From positions 496,001-560,000 of the forward strand of contig NZ_JAHHZO010000002.1 of the NCBI RefSeq assembly GCF_018760785.1: a stretch of DNA of 64,000 nt, given 5' to 3'. This stretch comes from Rhizobium sp. CSW-27. Its GTDB lineage: Bacteria > Pseudomonadota > Alphaproteobacteria > Rhizobiales > Rhizobiaceae. Every line of letters begins with the position of its first letter. The stretch's first letter is position 1. Positions 27,573 to 37,014 of this stretch are shown in pieces. Both the position numbers and the translations under genes were made by a program. Below the pieces are notes generated by a model. That model was not told the DNA's origin, made no database searches, and worked only from the letters and a program-made list of their open reading frames with translations.

Positions 27573-27874
27573 AACGCCATAGCGTCCGCCTGATGCCGGA
27601 AGCGGAAGCCGATCTTCTCGACATTTTTCTGTCCATTCGGGACCTCTCCAGCTCCGAGGAGGTCGCCTCCGGATATTTGGAACGCATCCTGCGCTTTCTA
27701 TCGTCCTTCGAGACGTTTCCCGAGCGCGGCAGTCTGCGCAGCGAGGTTCGGCCCGGCTTGCGGATCATCGGATTCGAGCGTCGCGCCAGCATAGCTTTCG
27801 TCGTCGAAGAAAACAGTGTCGTCCTCTTGCGGATTGCCCATGGCGGGCGGTCGCTCGGTTTCGAGGACCTTTAG
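27569..27874 (+). CDS. ParE/RelE-family toxin
   Basis: A 101-residue toxin of the ParE superfamily: the opening LMPEAEADLLDIFLSI, the PERGSLRSEVRPGLRIIGF segment and the closing VVLLRIAHGGRSL match the family. GTG start overlaps the antitoxin stop, so the pair is translationally coupled. ParE relatives poison DNA gyrase; RelE relatives cut mRNA; the sequence favours ParE but the target is inferred. Confidence 0.88.
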   Translation: MKRHSVRLMPEAEADLLDIFLSIRDLSSSEEVASGYLERILRFLSSFETFPERGSLRSEVRPGLRIIGFERRASIAFVVEENSVVLLRIAHGGRSLGFEDL

Positions 27875-27990
27875 TGCGCGCCCGCACCATGCCGCAAACG
27901 GCACAATTTGTTTCGCGAAAACGACTATTGCCTGTCACCGCCTGCCTCTAGGCTCCCGCTCAACCGTCTTGGCCAAGGGGAGTGTCCGCA

Positions 27991-30420
27991 ATGAAGAATC
28001 ATGCCAGGGTTGTCGTCATCGGCGGTGGGGTCGTCGGCTGTTCGGTGCTTTATCACCTGACCAAGTTCGGCTGGACGGATGTGGTGCTTCTCGAACGCTC
28101 GGAGCTCACCTCCGGCTCCACCTGGCATGCGGCGGGCGGCATGCATACCATCAACGGCGATCCCAATGTCGCCAAGCTGCAGAAATACACGGTCGAACTC
28201 TACAAGGAGATAGAGGAGTATTCCGGTCAGGACATCGGCCTGCACATGACCTCCGGCCTGATGCTGGCGGCGACGCCGGAGCGCTTCGACTGGATGAAGT
28301 CACTGCTCGCCAAGGGCAAATATGCCGGCGGCGAGGCGCGGCTGATTTCTGCCGAGGAAGCCTACGAGATGATGCCGCTGCTCGATCCCAGGCAGTTCGT
28401 CGGCGCCGTCTTCGATCCGCACGAGGGCCATCTCGACCCTTACGGCACGACCCATGCCTATGCGAAATCCGCGAAGAAGAACGGTGCCGAAATCTATCTC
28501 CATACCAAGGTGGAGGAACTGCTGCAGATGCCGGATGGCACCTGGCGGGTGATCACCGACAAGGGTGAGATCCGCGCCGAGCATGTGGTCAATGCCGCCG
28601 GCCTCTGGGCGCGCGAGGTGGGGCGCATGGTGGGGCTGGAACTGCCGGTGCTGGCCATGGAGCACATGTACCTGATCACCGAGGATATGCCGGAGGTGAT
28701 CGACTTCAACCGCACGACCGGCAGGGAGCTGATGCATTGCGTGGATTTCGACGGCGAGATCTATATCCGCCAGGAGCGCAACGGCATGCTGATGGGCACC
28801 TATGAGAAGGATTGTCGTCCCTGGTCGCCGATCGAAACGCCCTGGAGTTTTGGGCATGAACTTCTGGCGGAAGATCTGGAGCGCATCACGGGCGAACTGG
28901 AAGTCGGCTTCCGCCACTTCCCCGCCTTCAACAATGCCGGCATCAGGAAGATCATCAACGGCCCCTTCACCTTCTCGCCGGATGGCAATCCGCTGGTCGG
29001 ACCGGTGCGCGGCATGACGAATTTCTGGTCCGCCTGCGCCGTCATGGCCGGCTTCAGCCAGGGCGGCGGCGTGGGGCTGGCGCTTGCCAACTGGATCATC
29101 GAGGGCGATCCGGGCTTCGATGTCTTTGCCATGGATGTCTGCCGTTACGGCGACTATGCGACGCTGGCCTATACCAATGCCAAGGTGCGCGAGAATTACT
29201 CGCGCCGCTTCTCGATCCGCTATCCCAACGAGGAACTGCCGGCGGCGCGCCCGCTGCTGACGACGCCGATCTATGACCGGTTGAAGGCGGAAGGGGCGGT
29301 GTTCGGCGCGTCCTACGGTCTGGAAACGCCGCTGTGGTTCGCGCCGGAGGGGGTGGAGGACCGCTTTTCCTGGCGTCGCTCCACCGATTTCGACCATGTC
29401 GGCACCGAGGCGCGGGCGGTGCGCCAGAGCGTTGGCCTGATGGAAACCTCGGGCTTTGCCAAATATTCCGTCAGCGGCGAGGGGGCGGCGGCCTGGCTCG
29501 ATCACATGCTGGCCGGCAAGGTGCCGCCGGTCGGCAGAATGGCACTCTGCCCGATGCTGAACGAGGCCGGCAAACTGATCGGTGACTTCACGCTCGCCAA
29601 TCTCGATGACGAGGATTTCCTGCTGATCGGCTCCGGCATTGCCGAGGATTACCACATGCGCTGGTTCGAGAGCCATCTGCCGGATGACGGGTCGGTGGAA
29701 ATCGACGCGCTCGGCCTCAGCCTTGTCGGGCTGGCGATTGCCGGGCCGAAGGCGCGCGCGGTGCTGCAGAGTCTGACGCATCTCGATCTCTCGTCCGAAG
29801 CCTTCCCCTTCATGGCCATCCGCGAGATGGATCTCGGCATGGCGCCGGTGCTGATCGGCCGCGTCAGCTATACCGGCGATCTCGGTTACGAGATCTGGAT
29901 GCGGCCGGAATACCAGCGCCATGTCTTCGAAACGCTCATGGAGGCAGGCAAGCCCTTCGGCATCCGCCTGTTCGGCCTCAGAGCTCTGAACGCGCTCCGG
30001 CTGGAGAAATCCTATGGCAGCTGGTCGCGCGAATATCGCCCGCTCTACGGGCCGCTGGAAGCCGGCCTTGGCCGCTTCGTGGCGCTGAAGAAGGAGGCAA
30101 ACTTCATCGGCAAGATGGCCGCCATTGAGGAAAAACTGTCGGGCGGCGCACTCAGGCTCGTCACCTTCACGGTCAAGGCGCGCGATGCCGATGTGCTGGG
30201 TGACGAACCGATCTCGCTGAACGGGGAGGTCGTCGGCTGGGTCACCTCCGGCGGCTATGCCCATGCGGCGGGGTGCTCGGTGGCAATGGGCTATGTGCCG
30301 AAGGCGCATGCGGCGGTTCGCGACGGCTGGCAGATCGAGTTGCTCGGCGAAATGCTCGAGGCGACTCTGCAACCCGTTCCCCTCTTCGATGCCGATGGAT
30401 CACACATGCGTCATGGATGA
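27991..30420 (+). CDS. FAD-dependent dimethylglycine/sarcosine dehydrogenase-like protein
   Basis: An 809-residue protein with an N-terminal FAD fold (RVVVIGGGVVGCSVLYHL, residues ~5-22; the covalent-FAD-type segment ELTSGSTWHAAGGMHTI) and a C-terminal GcvT-like folate domain (from ~residue 425, including LGLSLVGLAIAGPKARAVL). This two-domain build is that of dimethylglycine and sarcosine dehydrogenases, which oxidise N-methyl groups and pass formaldehyde to THF. ATG 27991 has AAGGGGAG 9 bases upstream. Monomeric, unlike the soxBDAG enzyme; its exact substrate is open. Confidence 0.9.
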   Translation: MKNHARVVVIGGGVVGCSVLYHLTKFGWTDVVLLERSELTSGSTWHAAGGMHTINGDPNVAKLQKYTVELYKEIEEYSGQDIGLHMTSGLMLAATPERFDWMKSLLAKGKYAGGEARLISAEEAYEMMPLLDPRQFVGAVFDPHEGHLDPYGTTHAYAKSAKKNGAEIYLHTKVEELLQMPDGTWRVITDKGEIRAEHVVNAAGLWAREVGRMVGLELPVLAMEHMYLITEDMPEVIDFNRTTGRELMHCVDFDGEIYIRQERNGMLMGTYEKDCRPWSPIETPWSFGHELLAEDLERITGELEVGFRHFPAFNNAGIRKIINGPFTFSPDGNPLVGPVRGMTNFWSACAVMAGFSQGGGVGLALANWIIEGDPGFDVFAMDVCRYGDYATLAYTNAKVRENYSRRFSIRYPNEELPAARPLLTTPIYDRLKAEGAVFGASYGLETPLWFAPEGVEDRFSWRRSTDFDHVGTEARAVRQSVGLMETSGFAKYSVSGEGAAAWLDHMLAGKVPPVGRMALCPMLNEAGKLIGDFTLANLDDEDFLLIGSGIAEDYHMRWFESHLPDDGSVEIDALGLSLVGLAIAGPKARAVLQSLTHLDLSSEAFPFMAIREMDLGMAPVLIGRVSYTGDLGYEIWMRPEYQRHVFETLMEAGKPFGIRLFGLRALNALRLEKSYGSWSREYRPLYGPLEAGLGRFVALKKEANFIGKMAAIEEKLSGGALRLVTFTVKARDADVLGDEPISLNGEVVGWVTSGGYAHAAGCSVAMGYVPKAHAAVRDGWQIELLGEMLEATLQPVPLFDADGSHMRHG

Positions 30421-30642
30421 AAAGCCGGCATTTTGATCAATTAGTGCCGATTTTCTGGGTTTTCTGGGCTGTTTCGCGCCAGAAGTCCGGGCCGCCTGGG
30501 GGTAATTGCCGGGGATACATCATTTTGACTTCCCTTTTTGAGGGAAAGCGGTATGAAATTTCCAACACTCAAGAACCCGTAAGGGCCACACATACAAGAG
30601 ACGCGGCTGTCGTTTTCGTGGACCGCGTCCGGGGGAAAATTA

Positions 30643-31545
30643 ATGGAGTATTTCATCCAGCAGCTCCTGAACGGGCTGACTCTTGGATCCATCTATGGCT
30701 TGGTCGCAATTGGCTATACGATGGTTTATGGCATCATCGGCATGATCAATTTTGCCCATGGTGACATCTTCATGCTCGGCGGCTTCGCCGCCCTGATCGT
30801 CTTCCTGGTCCTGACATCCTTCATCGCCGGCGTTCCCGTGGCGCTTGCGCTTCTGATCATGATGGTTGTCGCGATGCTGGTGACCAGCCTGTGGAACTGG
30901 ACGATCGAACGCGTCGCCTACCGGCCGCTGCGCGGCTCCTTCCGTCTGGCGCCGCTGATCACCGCGATCGGCATGTCGATCGTCCTGTCGAACTTCATCC
31001 AGGTGACGCAGGGCCCGCGCAACAAGCCGATCCCGCCGCTTGTCAACGATGTCTTCCACTTCGGTGAAGTGACGGTGTCGCTGAAGCAGCTGGTAATCGT
31101 GCTGGTCACGGCGGTGCTGCTCACCATTTTCTGGTACATCGTCAACAAGACGCCGCTCGGCCGCGCCCAGCGCGCCACCGAACAGGACCGGAAAATGGCC
31201 GCGCTGCTCGGCGTCGACGTCGACCGGACGATCTCGATCACCTTCATCATGGGCGCCTCGCTCGCCGCTGTCGCCGGTACGATGTACCTGATGTATTACG
31301 GGGTCGCTTCGTTTGCCGATGGCTTCATTCCGGGCGTAAAGGCCTTCACCGCAGCCGTTCTCGGCGGCATCGGCTCTCTGCCGGGCGCCGTTCTGGGCGG
31401 GTTGCTGATCGGCCTCATCGAATCCCTCTGGTCCGCTTATTTCTCCATTGCCTACAAGGACGTGGCGACCTTCGCCATCCTCGCCTTCGTGCTGATCTTC
31501 AAGCCGACCGGCATCCTGGGACGTCCCGAAGTGGAGAAGGTGTAA
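30643..31545 (+). CDS. livH: Branched-chain amino-acid ABC transporter permease LivH
   Basis: A 300-residue inner-membrane permease with about eight helices and the HAAT-family opening YFIQQLLNGLTLGSIYGLVAIGYTMVYGIIGM. The EAA-like segment is in the cytoplasmic loop near LAAVAGTMYLM. It leads the operon livHMGF plus two further genes and begins 222 bases after the preceding gene, which leaves room for a promoter. Confidence 0.95.
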   Translation: MEYFIQQLLNGLTLGSIYGLVAIGYTMVYGIIGMINFAHGDIFMLGGFAALIVFLVLTSFIAGVPVALALLIMMVVAMLVTSLWNWTIERVAYRPLRGSFRLAPLITAIGMSIVLSNFIQVTQGPRNKPIPPLVNDVFHFGEVTVSLKQLVIVLVTAVLLTIFWYIVNKTPLGRAQRATEQDRKMAALLGVDVDRTISITFIMGASLAAVAGTMYLMYYGVASFADGFIPGVKAFTAAVLGGIGSLPGAVLGGLLIGLIESLWSAYFSIAYKDVATFAILAFVLIFKPTGILGRPEVEKV

Positions 31546-31548
31546 TCC

Positions 31549-32946
31549 ATGCCGAACACAAATTCCACTGCCAAGGAAACGGCACCGGGCGTGATGGCCC
31601 AGGCCGTTAAGGAAGGTCTCCTTGCCGGCGTTCTGGCCTTCGGCATGTTCCTGCTCTATGTCGGGGTCGAGACCTATCAGAACATCGACAATGCGCTGGT
31701 CTGGCGCATGCGCTGGGGCCTGCTCGCCATTTTCGTGGCGATCGCCGCCATCGGCCGCTTCCTGGTCGTCGGCTTCGTCAAGCCGCATATCGACCGGCGC
31801 AAGCTGGCCAAGGCCAAGGCCGGCATTCCCGAGGTGTCGGACGAGAAGGGGTTCTTCCACAGGCACTTCCTCAAGATCGCGCTGATCTTCCTCGTGCTCT
31901 ATCCGCCGATCATCGTCAGCCTGAACGGCGTGCAGGGATCGTTGAAATATGTCGACAATTTCGGCATCCAGATCCTCATCTACGTGATGCTTGCCTGGGG
32001 TCTGAACGTCGTCGTGGGCCTCGCCGGCCTGCTCGATCTCGGCTACGTGGCCTTCTATGCGGTCGGCGCCTATTCCTACGCGCTGCTGTCGGATACGTTC
32101 GGGCTGTCCTTCTGGCTGCTTCTGCCGCTGGCCGGCATCCTGGCCGCCTTCTGGGGCATCATCCTCGGCTTTCCGGTGCTGCGGCTGCGCGGCGACTACC
32201 TGGCCATCGTCACGCTTGCCTTCGGCGAGATCATCCGCCTCGTGTTGATGAACTGGACCGAGGTAACGGGTGGCACGGCCGGCATCTCCGGCGTCGCAAA
32301 GGCCTCCATCTTCGGCATCTGGTCCTTCGATGTCGGGGCGGACAACAATTTCGCCAAGGTATTCGGCCTGCCGATGTCGTCCGCCTACTACAAGATCTTC
32401 CTGTTCTACGTGATCCTGGCGCTGTGCCTGATCACCGCCTATGTGACGATCAAGCTGCGCAGCATGCCGATCGGTCGTGCCTGGGAAGCCTTGCGCGAGG
32501 ACGAGATCGCCTGCCGTTCGCTCGGCATCGACACTGTCAAGACCAAGCTGACGGCCTTTGCCATCGGCGCCATGTTCGGGGGCTTTGCCGGTTCGTTCTT
32601 CGCCGCCCGCCAGGGCTTCGTCTCGCCGGAAAGCTTCGTCTTCCTCGAATCCGCAGTCATCCTTGCCATTGTCGTGCTCGGCGGCATGGGGTCGCTGACG
32701 GGCATCGCGATCGCGGCCGTCGTCATGATCGGCGGCACCGAGCTTCTGCGCGAGATGGAATTCCTCAAGCACGTGTTTGGCGAGGATTTCACGCCGGAAC
32801 TCTACCGCATGCTGCTCTTCGGTCTGGCCATGGTAGCGGTCATGCTGTTCAAGCCGCGCGGTTTCGTCGGCTCGCGTGAACCGACGGCCTTCCTCAAGGA
32901 ACGCAAGGCCGTCTCCGGAAGCTTCACCAAGGAGGGTCACGGCTGA
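31549..32946 (+). CDS. livM: Branched-chain amino-acid ABC transporter permease LivM
   Basis: A 465-residue permease, longer than LivH by a ~110-residue N-terminal region with extra helices. Conserved segments: GLNVVVGLAGLLDLGYVAFYAVGAYSYA and IGRAWEALREDEIACRSLGI (the EAA-like coupling loop). Starts 3 bases after livH and its stop overlaps livG by one base (TGATG). Confidence 0.95.
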   Translation: MPNTNSTAKETAPGVMAQAVKEGLLAGVLAFGMFLLYVGVETYQNIDNALVWRMRWGLLAIFVAIAAIGRFLVVGFVKPHIDRRKLAKAKAGIPEVSDEKGFFHRHFLKIALIFLVLYPPIIVSLNGVQGSLKYVDNFGIQILIYVMLAWGLNVVVGLAGLLDLGYVAFYAVGAYSYALLSDTFGLSFWLLLPLAGILAAFWGIILGFPVLRLRGDYLAIVTLAFGEIIRLVLMNWTEVTGGTAGISGVAKASIFGIWSFDVGADNNFAKVFGLPMSSAYYKIFLFYVILALCLITAYVTIKLRSMPIGRAWEALREDEIACRSLGIDTVKTKLTAFAIGAMFGGFAGSFFAARQGFVSPESFVFLESAVILAIVVLGGMGSLTGIAIAAVVMIGGTELLREMEFLKHVFGEDFTPELYRMLLFGLAMVAVMLFKPRGFVGSREPTAFLKERKAVSGSFTKEGHG

Positions 32947-33815
32947 TGACCTCCGGAAATACGACCATGACACGCGATACCATTCTCAAGGTCGAGCATC
33001 TGTCGATGCGCTTCGGCGGGCTGATGGCGATCAACGACCTGTCGCTTGAAGCCAGGCGTGGCGAGATCACCGCGCTGATCGGTCCGAACGGCGCCGGCAA
33101 GACGACCGTGTTCAACTGCATCACCGGTTTCTACAAGCCGACCATGGGCATGATCACCATGAACCGGCGCAACGGCGAGCAGCACCTTCTCGAACGCCTC
33201 TCGGATTTCGAGATCACCAAGAAGGCCAAGGTTGCCCGTACGTTCCAGAATATCCGGCTCTTCTCCGGCCTCACGGTGCTGGAAAATCTGCTGGTGGCGC
33301 AACACAACAAGCTGATGAAGGCCTCCGGCTACACGATCATGGGCCTGCTCGGTCTCGGTTCCTACAAGCGGGAGGCGGAAGGCTCGATCGAGCTTGCCCG
33401 CCAGTGGCTGGAAAAGGCCGATCTCATCGATCGCGCCGACGATCCGGCCGGCGATCTGCCCTATGGCGCGCAGCGCCGTCTGGAGATCGCCCGCGCCATG
33501 TGCACGGGGCCGGAGCTTCTGTGCCTCGACGAGCCGGCCGCCGGCCTCAACCCCAAGGAATCGCTTGCCCTCAACACGCTGCTCAACAGCATTCGTGACG
33601 AGACCGGCACCTCGATCCTGCTGATCGAGCACGACATGTCCGTGGTCATGGAGATCTCCGACCATGTCGTCGTTCTGGAATACGGCCAGAAGATTTCCGA
33701 TGGCACGCCGGACCATGTGAAGAACGATCCGAAGGTCATTGCCGCCTATCTCGGTGTCGATGACGACGAGCTGGAAGACGTGATACATGAAGAACTCGAC
33801 GGGGGCTCGCACTGA
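32946..33815 (+). CDS. livG: Branched-chain amino-acid ABC transporter ATPase LivG
   Basis: A 289-residue ATPase with Walker A (GPNGAGKTT), the signature-like LPYGAQRRLEIARA and Walker B (LLCLDEPAAGLNPKE). The switch His is in LLIEHDMSVVMEIS, and the C-terminal extension that LivG proteins carry is present. Overlaps livM by one base and livF by one base, so the three genes are tightly coupled in translation. Confidence 0.95.
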   Translation: MTSGNTTMTRDTILKVEHLSMRFGGLMAINDLSLEARRGEITALIGPNGAGKTTVFNCITGFYKPTMGMITMNRRNGEQHLLERLSDFEITKKAKVARTFQNIRLFSGLTVLENLLVAQHNKLMKASGYTIMGLLGLGSYKREAEGSIELARQWLEKADLIDRADDPAGDLPYGAQRRLEIARAMCTGPELLCLDEPAAGLNPKESLALNTLLNSIRDETGTSILLIEHDMSVVMEISDHVVVLEYGQKISDGTPDHVKNDPKVIAAYLGVDDDELEDVIHEELDGGSH

Positions 33816-34561
33816 TGTCCGCCAACGCTAATTCCAATGTCGAGCCTCTTCTGAAGGTCAGCGGCGTCGAGACCTATTACGGCAGCATCCGCGCGCTTGC
33901 CGGTGTTGACGTGCATGTCAACCGGGGCGAGATCGTCAGCCTGATCGGCGCCAACGGCGCCGGCAAGTCGACGCTGATGATGACGATCTGCGGCAGCCCG
34001 CAGGCCCGCCATGGTTCCGTCGTCTTCGACGGCACCGACATCACCAGGATGCCGACGCATCTGATCGCGCGCCGCCGCATCGCCCAGTCTCCGGAAGGTC
34101 GCCGCATCTTTCCGCGCATGACGGTCTACGAAAACCTGCAGATGGGCGCCGGTCTCGACAACCTGAAATATTTCGACGAGGACGTGGAGAAGATCTTTAC
34201 GCTCTTCCCGCGCCTGAAGGAGCGCCAGAGCCAGCGCGGCGGAACGCTCTCCGGCGGCGAGCAGCAGATGCTGTCCATCGGTCGCGCGCTGATGGCCCGT
34301 CCCAAACTGCTGCTGCTGGACGAGCCATCGCTCGGTCTGGCGCCGCTGATCGTCAAGCAGATCTTCGAAGCCATCAAGGTCTTGAACGAGAAGGAGGGGC
34401 TGACCGTCTTCCTCGTTGAACAGAACGCATTTGCGGCGCTGAAGCTGTCGCATCGCGCCTATGTGATGGTGAACGGCAAGGTGACCATGAGCGGGTCCGG
34501 CAGGGAACTCCTGGCCAATCCTGAAGTGCGCGCCGCCTATCTGGAAGGCGGGCGCCACTGA
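33815..34561 (+). CDS. livF: Branched-chain amino-acid ABC transporter ATPase LivF
   Basis: A 248-residue ATPase with Walker A (GANGAGKST), signature [20 protein letters not shown] and Walker B ([16 protein letters not shown]). The segment [17 protein letters not shown] is typical of LivF. Overlaps the end of livG by one base. Together with LivG it powers import through LivHM. Confidence 0.95.
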   Translation: MSANANSNVEPLLKVSGVETYYGSIRALAGVDVHVNRGEIVSLIGANGAGKSTLMMTICGSPQARHGSVVFDGTDITRMPTHLIARRRIAQSPEGRRIFPRMTVYENLQMGAGLDNLKYFDEDVEKIFTLFPRLKERQSQRGGTLSGGEQQMLSIGRALMARPKLLLLDEPSLGLAPLIVKQIFEAIKVLNEKEGLTVFLVEQNAFAALKLSHRAYVMVNGKVTMSGSGRELLANPEVRAAYLEGGRH

Positions 34562-34582
34562 GGCGCATCGGGGAGATTGGAT

Positions 34583-34936
34583 ATGCAAGGTCTTTTCTTT
34601 GAAAGCGATACGGGCGCGCGTTACGTGCTGCGCTTCATCGTGCTGCTGCTCGGCTTCTGGACTGCATGGCGCACCGGTCGCGCCGTTGCGGAGGGCTGGA
34701 AGGAACCGCCGCTCGTCTTCGCCTATGTGCTGCTGCTGGGTGTGCTGCTGCGCTTCCTGCACTTTTCGCTGTTCCAGGGGCCGTTCCTCGCCCCCGGCTA
34801 TTATCTCCTCGATGTGGTGCTGCTTCTCCTGTTCGCCATGGCCGGCTTCCGGCATCGGCGCACGAGCCAGATGGTGGAGAACTACTACTGGCTCTACGAG
34901 CGCAGCGGCACCTTCTCGTGGAAGAAGAAGAATTGA
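34583..34936 (+). CDS. Small membrane protein inside the liv operon
   Basis: A 117-residue protein with about three membrane segments ([55 protein letters not shown]) and a polar tail ending in FSWKKKN. ATG 34583 has GGGAG 7 bases upstream, and an alternative TTG lies at 34577. Its place between livF and the substrate-binding gene suggests a role in that transporter. Function unknown; similar small proteins occur in rhizobial liv clusters, from memory. Confidence 0.7.
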   Translation: MQGLFFESDTGARYVLRFIVLLLGFWTAWRTGRAVAEGWKEPPLVFAYVLLLGVLLRFLHFSLFQGPFLAPGYYLLDVVLLLLFAMAGFRHRRTSQMVENYYWLYERSGTFSWKKKN

Positions 34937-35054
34937 CAGGCTGAGGCTTTCGGCCTCAGATTGTTGTGAAAAGGGAACCAGTTACCGGCGCAGGGGTGGT
35001 GGGTCTTGCGCACGGTTCTTACACCGACCCGCTCAAAAAACTGGGAGTAACATT

Positions 35055-36170
35055 ATGAAGAAGTCTCTTCTCTCGGCAGTGGCGCTGACGGCCGTCGTGG
35101 CCTTCGGCGGTTCTGCCTGGGCCGATATCCTCGTCGGCGTTGCCGGCCCGCTGACAGGCCCGAACGCAGCCTTCGGCGCACAGCTCCAGAAGGGTGCGGA
35201 ACAGGCGGCAGCGGACATCAACGCGGCTGGTGGCATCAACGGTGAAAAGATCAAGATCGTGCTCGGCGACGACGTGTCGGACCCGAAGCAGGGCGTTTCC
35301 GTGGCCAACAAGTTCGTGGCTGATGGCGTGAAGTTTGTCGTCGGTCACTTCAACTCGTCGGTTTCGATCCCGGCTTCGGATGTCTATGCCGAAAACGGCA
35401 TCGTGCAGATCACGCCGGCCTCGACCAACCCGAAGTTCACCGATCGCGGCCTGTGGAACACCTTCCGCACCTGCGGCCGTGACGACCAGCAGGGCGCGGT
35501 TGCCGGCCAGTACATCGCCGAAAAGTTCAAGGGCGTTCCGGTTGCCGTCGTTCACGACAAGACCACCTACGGCCAGGGCCTCGCTGACGAAACCAAGAAG
35601 GCGATGAACAAGCTCGGCGTCAAGGAAGTCATCTACGAAGGCATCACCGTCGGCGACAAGGACTTCTCGGCGCTGATCTCCAAGATGAAGAATGCCGGCG
35701 TCGGCATCGTCTATTTCGGCGGTCTGCACACCGAAGCCGGCCTGCTGATGCGCCAGATGGCCGACCAGGGCGTCAAGGCTCCGCTGATGTCCGGCGACGG
35801 CATCACCTCCAACGAACTGGCCTCGATTGCCGGCGACGCCGTCAACGGCACGCTGATGACCTTCCCGCCGGATCCGCGCCAGAACCCGAACGCCAAGGAC
35901 CTCGTCGAGAAGTTCCGCAAGGCTGGTTTCGAGCCGGAAGCCTATACGCTCTACTCCTACGCCGCCATGCAGATCTTTGCTGACGCCGCCAAGGCTGCCA
36001 AGAGCAACGACCCGACCAAGGTCGCAGAAGCCATGAAGGCCAAGGGTCCGTTCAAGACCGCCATCGGCGACATCGGCTTCGACGCCAAGGGCGACATCAC
36101 CCGTCCGGACTATGTCATGTACGAGTGGAAGAAGGGTCCGGACGGCAAGTACAGCTACTTCCAGATGTAA
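35055..36170 (+). CDS. livJ: Branched-chain amino-acid ABC transporter substrate-binding protein
   Basis: A 371-residue periplasmic binding protein with a cleavable signal peptide ([19 protein letters not shown], cleavage near SAWA-DILVG). The start of the mature protein [20 protein letters not shown] and the hinge segment [22 protein letters not shown] match the LivJ/LivK fold. It closes the liv cluster and is followed by a strong terminator. It may bind Leu/Ile/Val or other amides; the exact specificity is not readable from sequence. Confidence 0.93.
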   Translation: MKKSLLSAVALTAVVAFGGSAWADILVGVAGPLTGPNAAFGAQLQKGAEQAAADINAAGGINGEKIKIVLGDDVSDPKQGVSVANKFVADGVKFVVGHFNSSVSIPASDVYAENGIVQITPASTNPKFTDRGLWNTFRTCGRDDQQGAVAGQYIAEKFKGVPVAVVHDKTTYGQGLADETKKAMNKLGVKEVIYEGITVGDKDFSALISKMKNAGVGIVYFGGLHTEAGLLMRQMADQGVKAPLMSGDGITSNELASIAGDAVNGTLMTFPPDPRQNPNAKDLVEKFRKAGFEPEAYTLYSYAAMQIFADAAKAAKSNDPTKVAEAMKAKGPFKTAIGDIGFDAKGDITRPDYVMYEWKKGPDGKYSYFQM

Positions 36171-36208
36171 GATCGGGCCGAAGGTTTCTGACCTTCGCCT
36201 CTCTTCGG

Positions 36209-36235
36209 AAAGCCCGGCTTCGCGCCGGGCTTTTT
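36209..36235 (+). terminator. Rho-independent terminator of the liv operon
   Basis: A perfect 10-bp stem (AAAGCCCGGC/GCCGGGCTTT) with a 5-base loop, followed by TTTTT overlapping the stem end, 39 bases after the livJ stop. Confidence 0.9.
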
Positions 36236-36344
36236 GCGTCTTTCCTGCAGGACGCTCATCGACTGCAGGCGGGAACGGCCTGCAGGTCAACGGTTCTAAG
36301 CACCACTGGCGCCTTTGCCCGGCGGAGAGGTTGGAGCCGCGCCC

Positions 36345-36881
36345 TCAGGGGGCCCTGCCGAGCCGGGCCAGAATCATCGCGGCTCTTTCCTTGACACTGA
36401 CCTTCGGCAGGAGGACGGTCTGATAGCCGAGCCTTGGAAAGAGTGCGGCAAGGCGCTGGTACTCGGCAATCGCCGCCTCCAGCCCGTGGCGGCGTTCGGC
36501 ATCCGGTGCATAGAGTTCGGGCCAGGGCGGCGTGAGAAAGACGGTCTCGTGATAAGGGTGCTGCCGGCAAAGATCGAGAACCGTCTCCTCGCCGCTGGCA
36601 TGGGCAAGCGCTGCTGCGGCATCGATCAGGCTGCGGTCGAAGAACACCCATCCCTCGGCATGCCGGGCCCTTTTGCGATCGCTGAGAGCCATGTCGATTG
36701 CCCAGCGGGCGAAGGCCGGCATGTCGAGCCATGGCAGCGCGCTGCCGCCCGATGCCTGTTCCTCTGCCACGATCCGTCGGCCGGGCTCTTCGATGATTGC
36801 ATGGCCGAGGCGGGAGAGTTCGGCCAGCAGCGTGGATTTTCCGCCGCCGGAGCAGCCGGACAGGATGACGAAGCGGTTCAT
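36345..36881 (-). CDS. AAA-type P-loop ATPase/kinase-like protein
   Basis: A 178-residue protein with a Walker A motif at residues 8-17 (SGCSGGGKST) and a compact kinase-like fold (IIEEPGRRIVAEE, VFFDRSLIDAAAALA, TPPWPELYAPDAERRHG). It resembles the AAA_28 group of small ATPases. Start ATG 36881 is chosen because the family begins just before the P-loop. Convergent with the liv operon. Function unknown. Confidence 0.75.
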   Translation of the reverse strand: MNRFVILSGCSGGGKSTLLAELSRLGHAIIEEPGRRIVAEEQASGGSALPWLDMPAFARWAIDMALSDRKRARHAEGWVFFDRSLIDAAAALAHASGEETVLDLCRQHPYHETVFLTPPWPELYAPDAERRHGLEAAIAEYQRLAALFPRLGYQTVLLPKVSVKERAAMILARLGRAP

Positions 36882-37014
36882 GGTTCTCCTCCAGGTCAGG
36901 TGAAAACGCGAACGCTGGCGCCGTCTGCCCCCGATAGGCGCCAAGGCGGTGACCGGGCGCCGGCGGGCGTCGTTGCGTGGACAGGATCTAGTGTGGCGCA
37001 AGCTATGACGGCGA

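Noticed and set aside
30640..32973. 777-residue minus-strand open frame opposite livH/livM
   Set aside because: Shadow of the permease genes; highly charged sequence without domain features.
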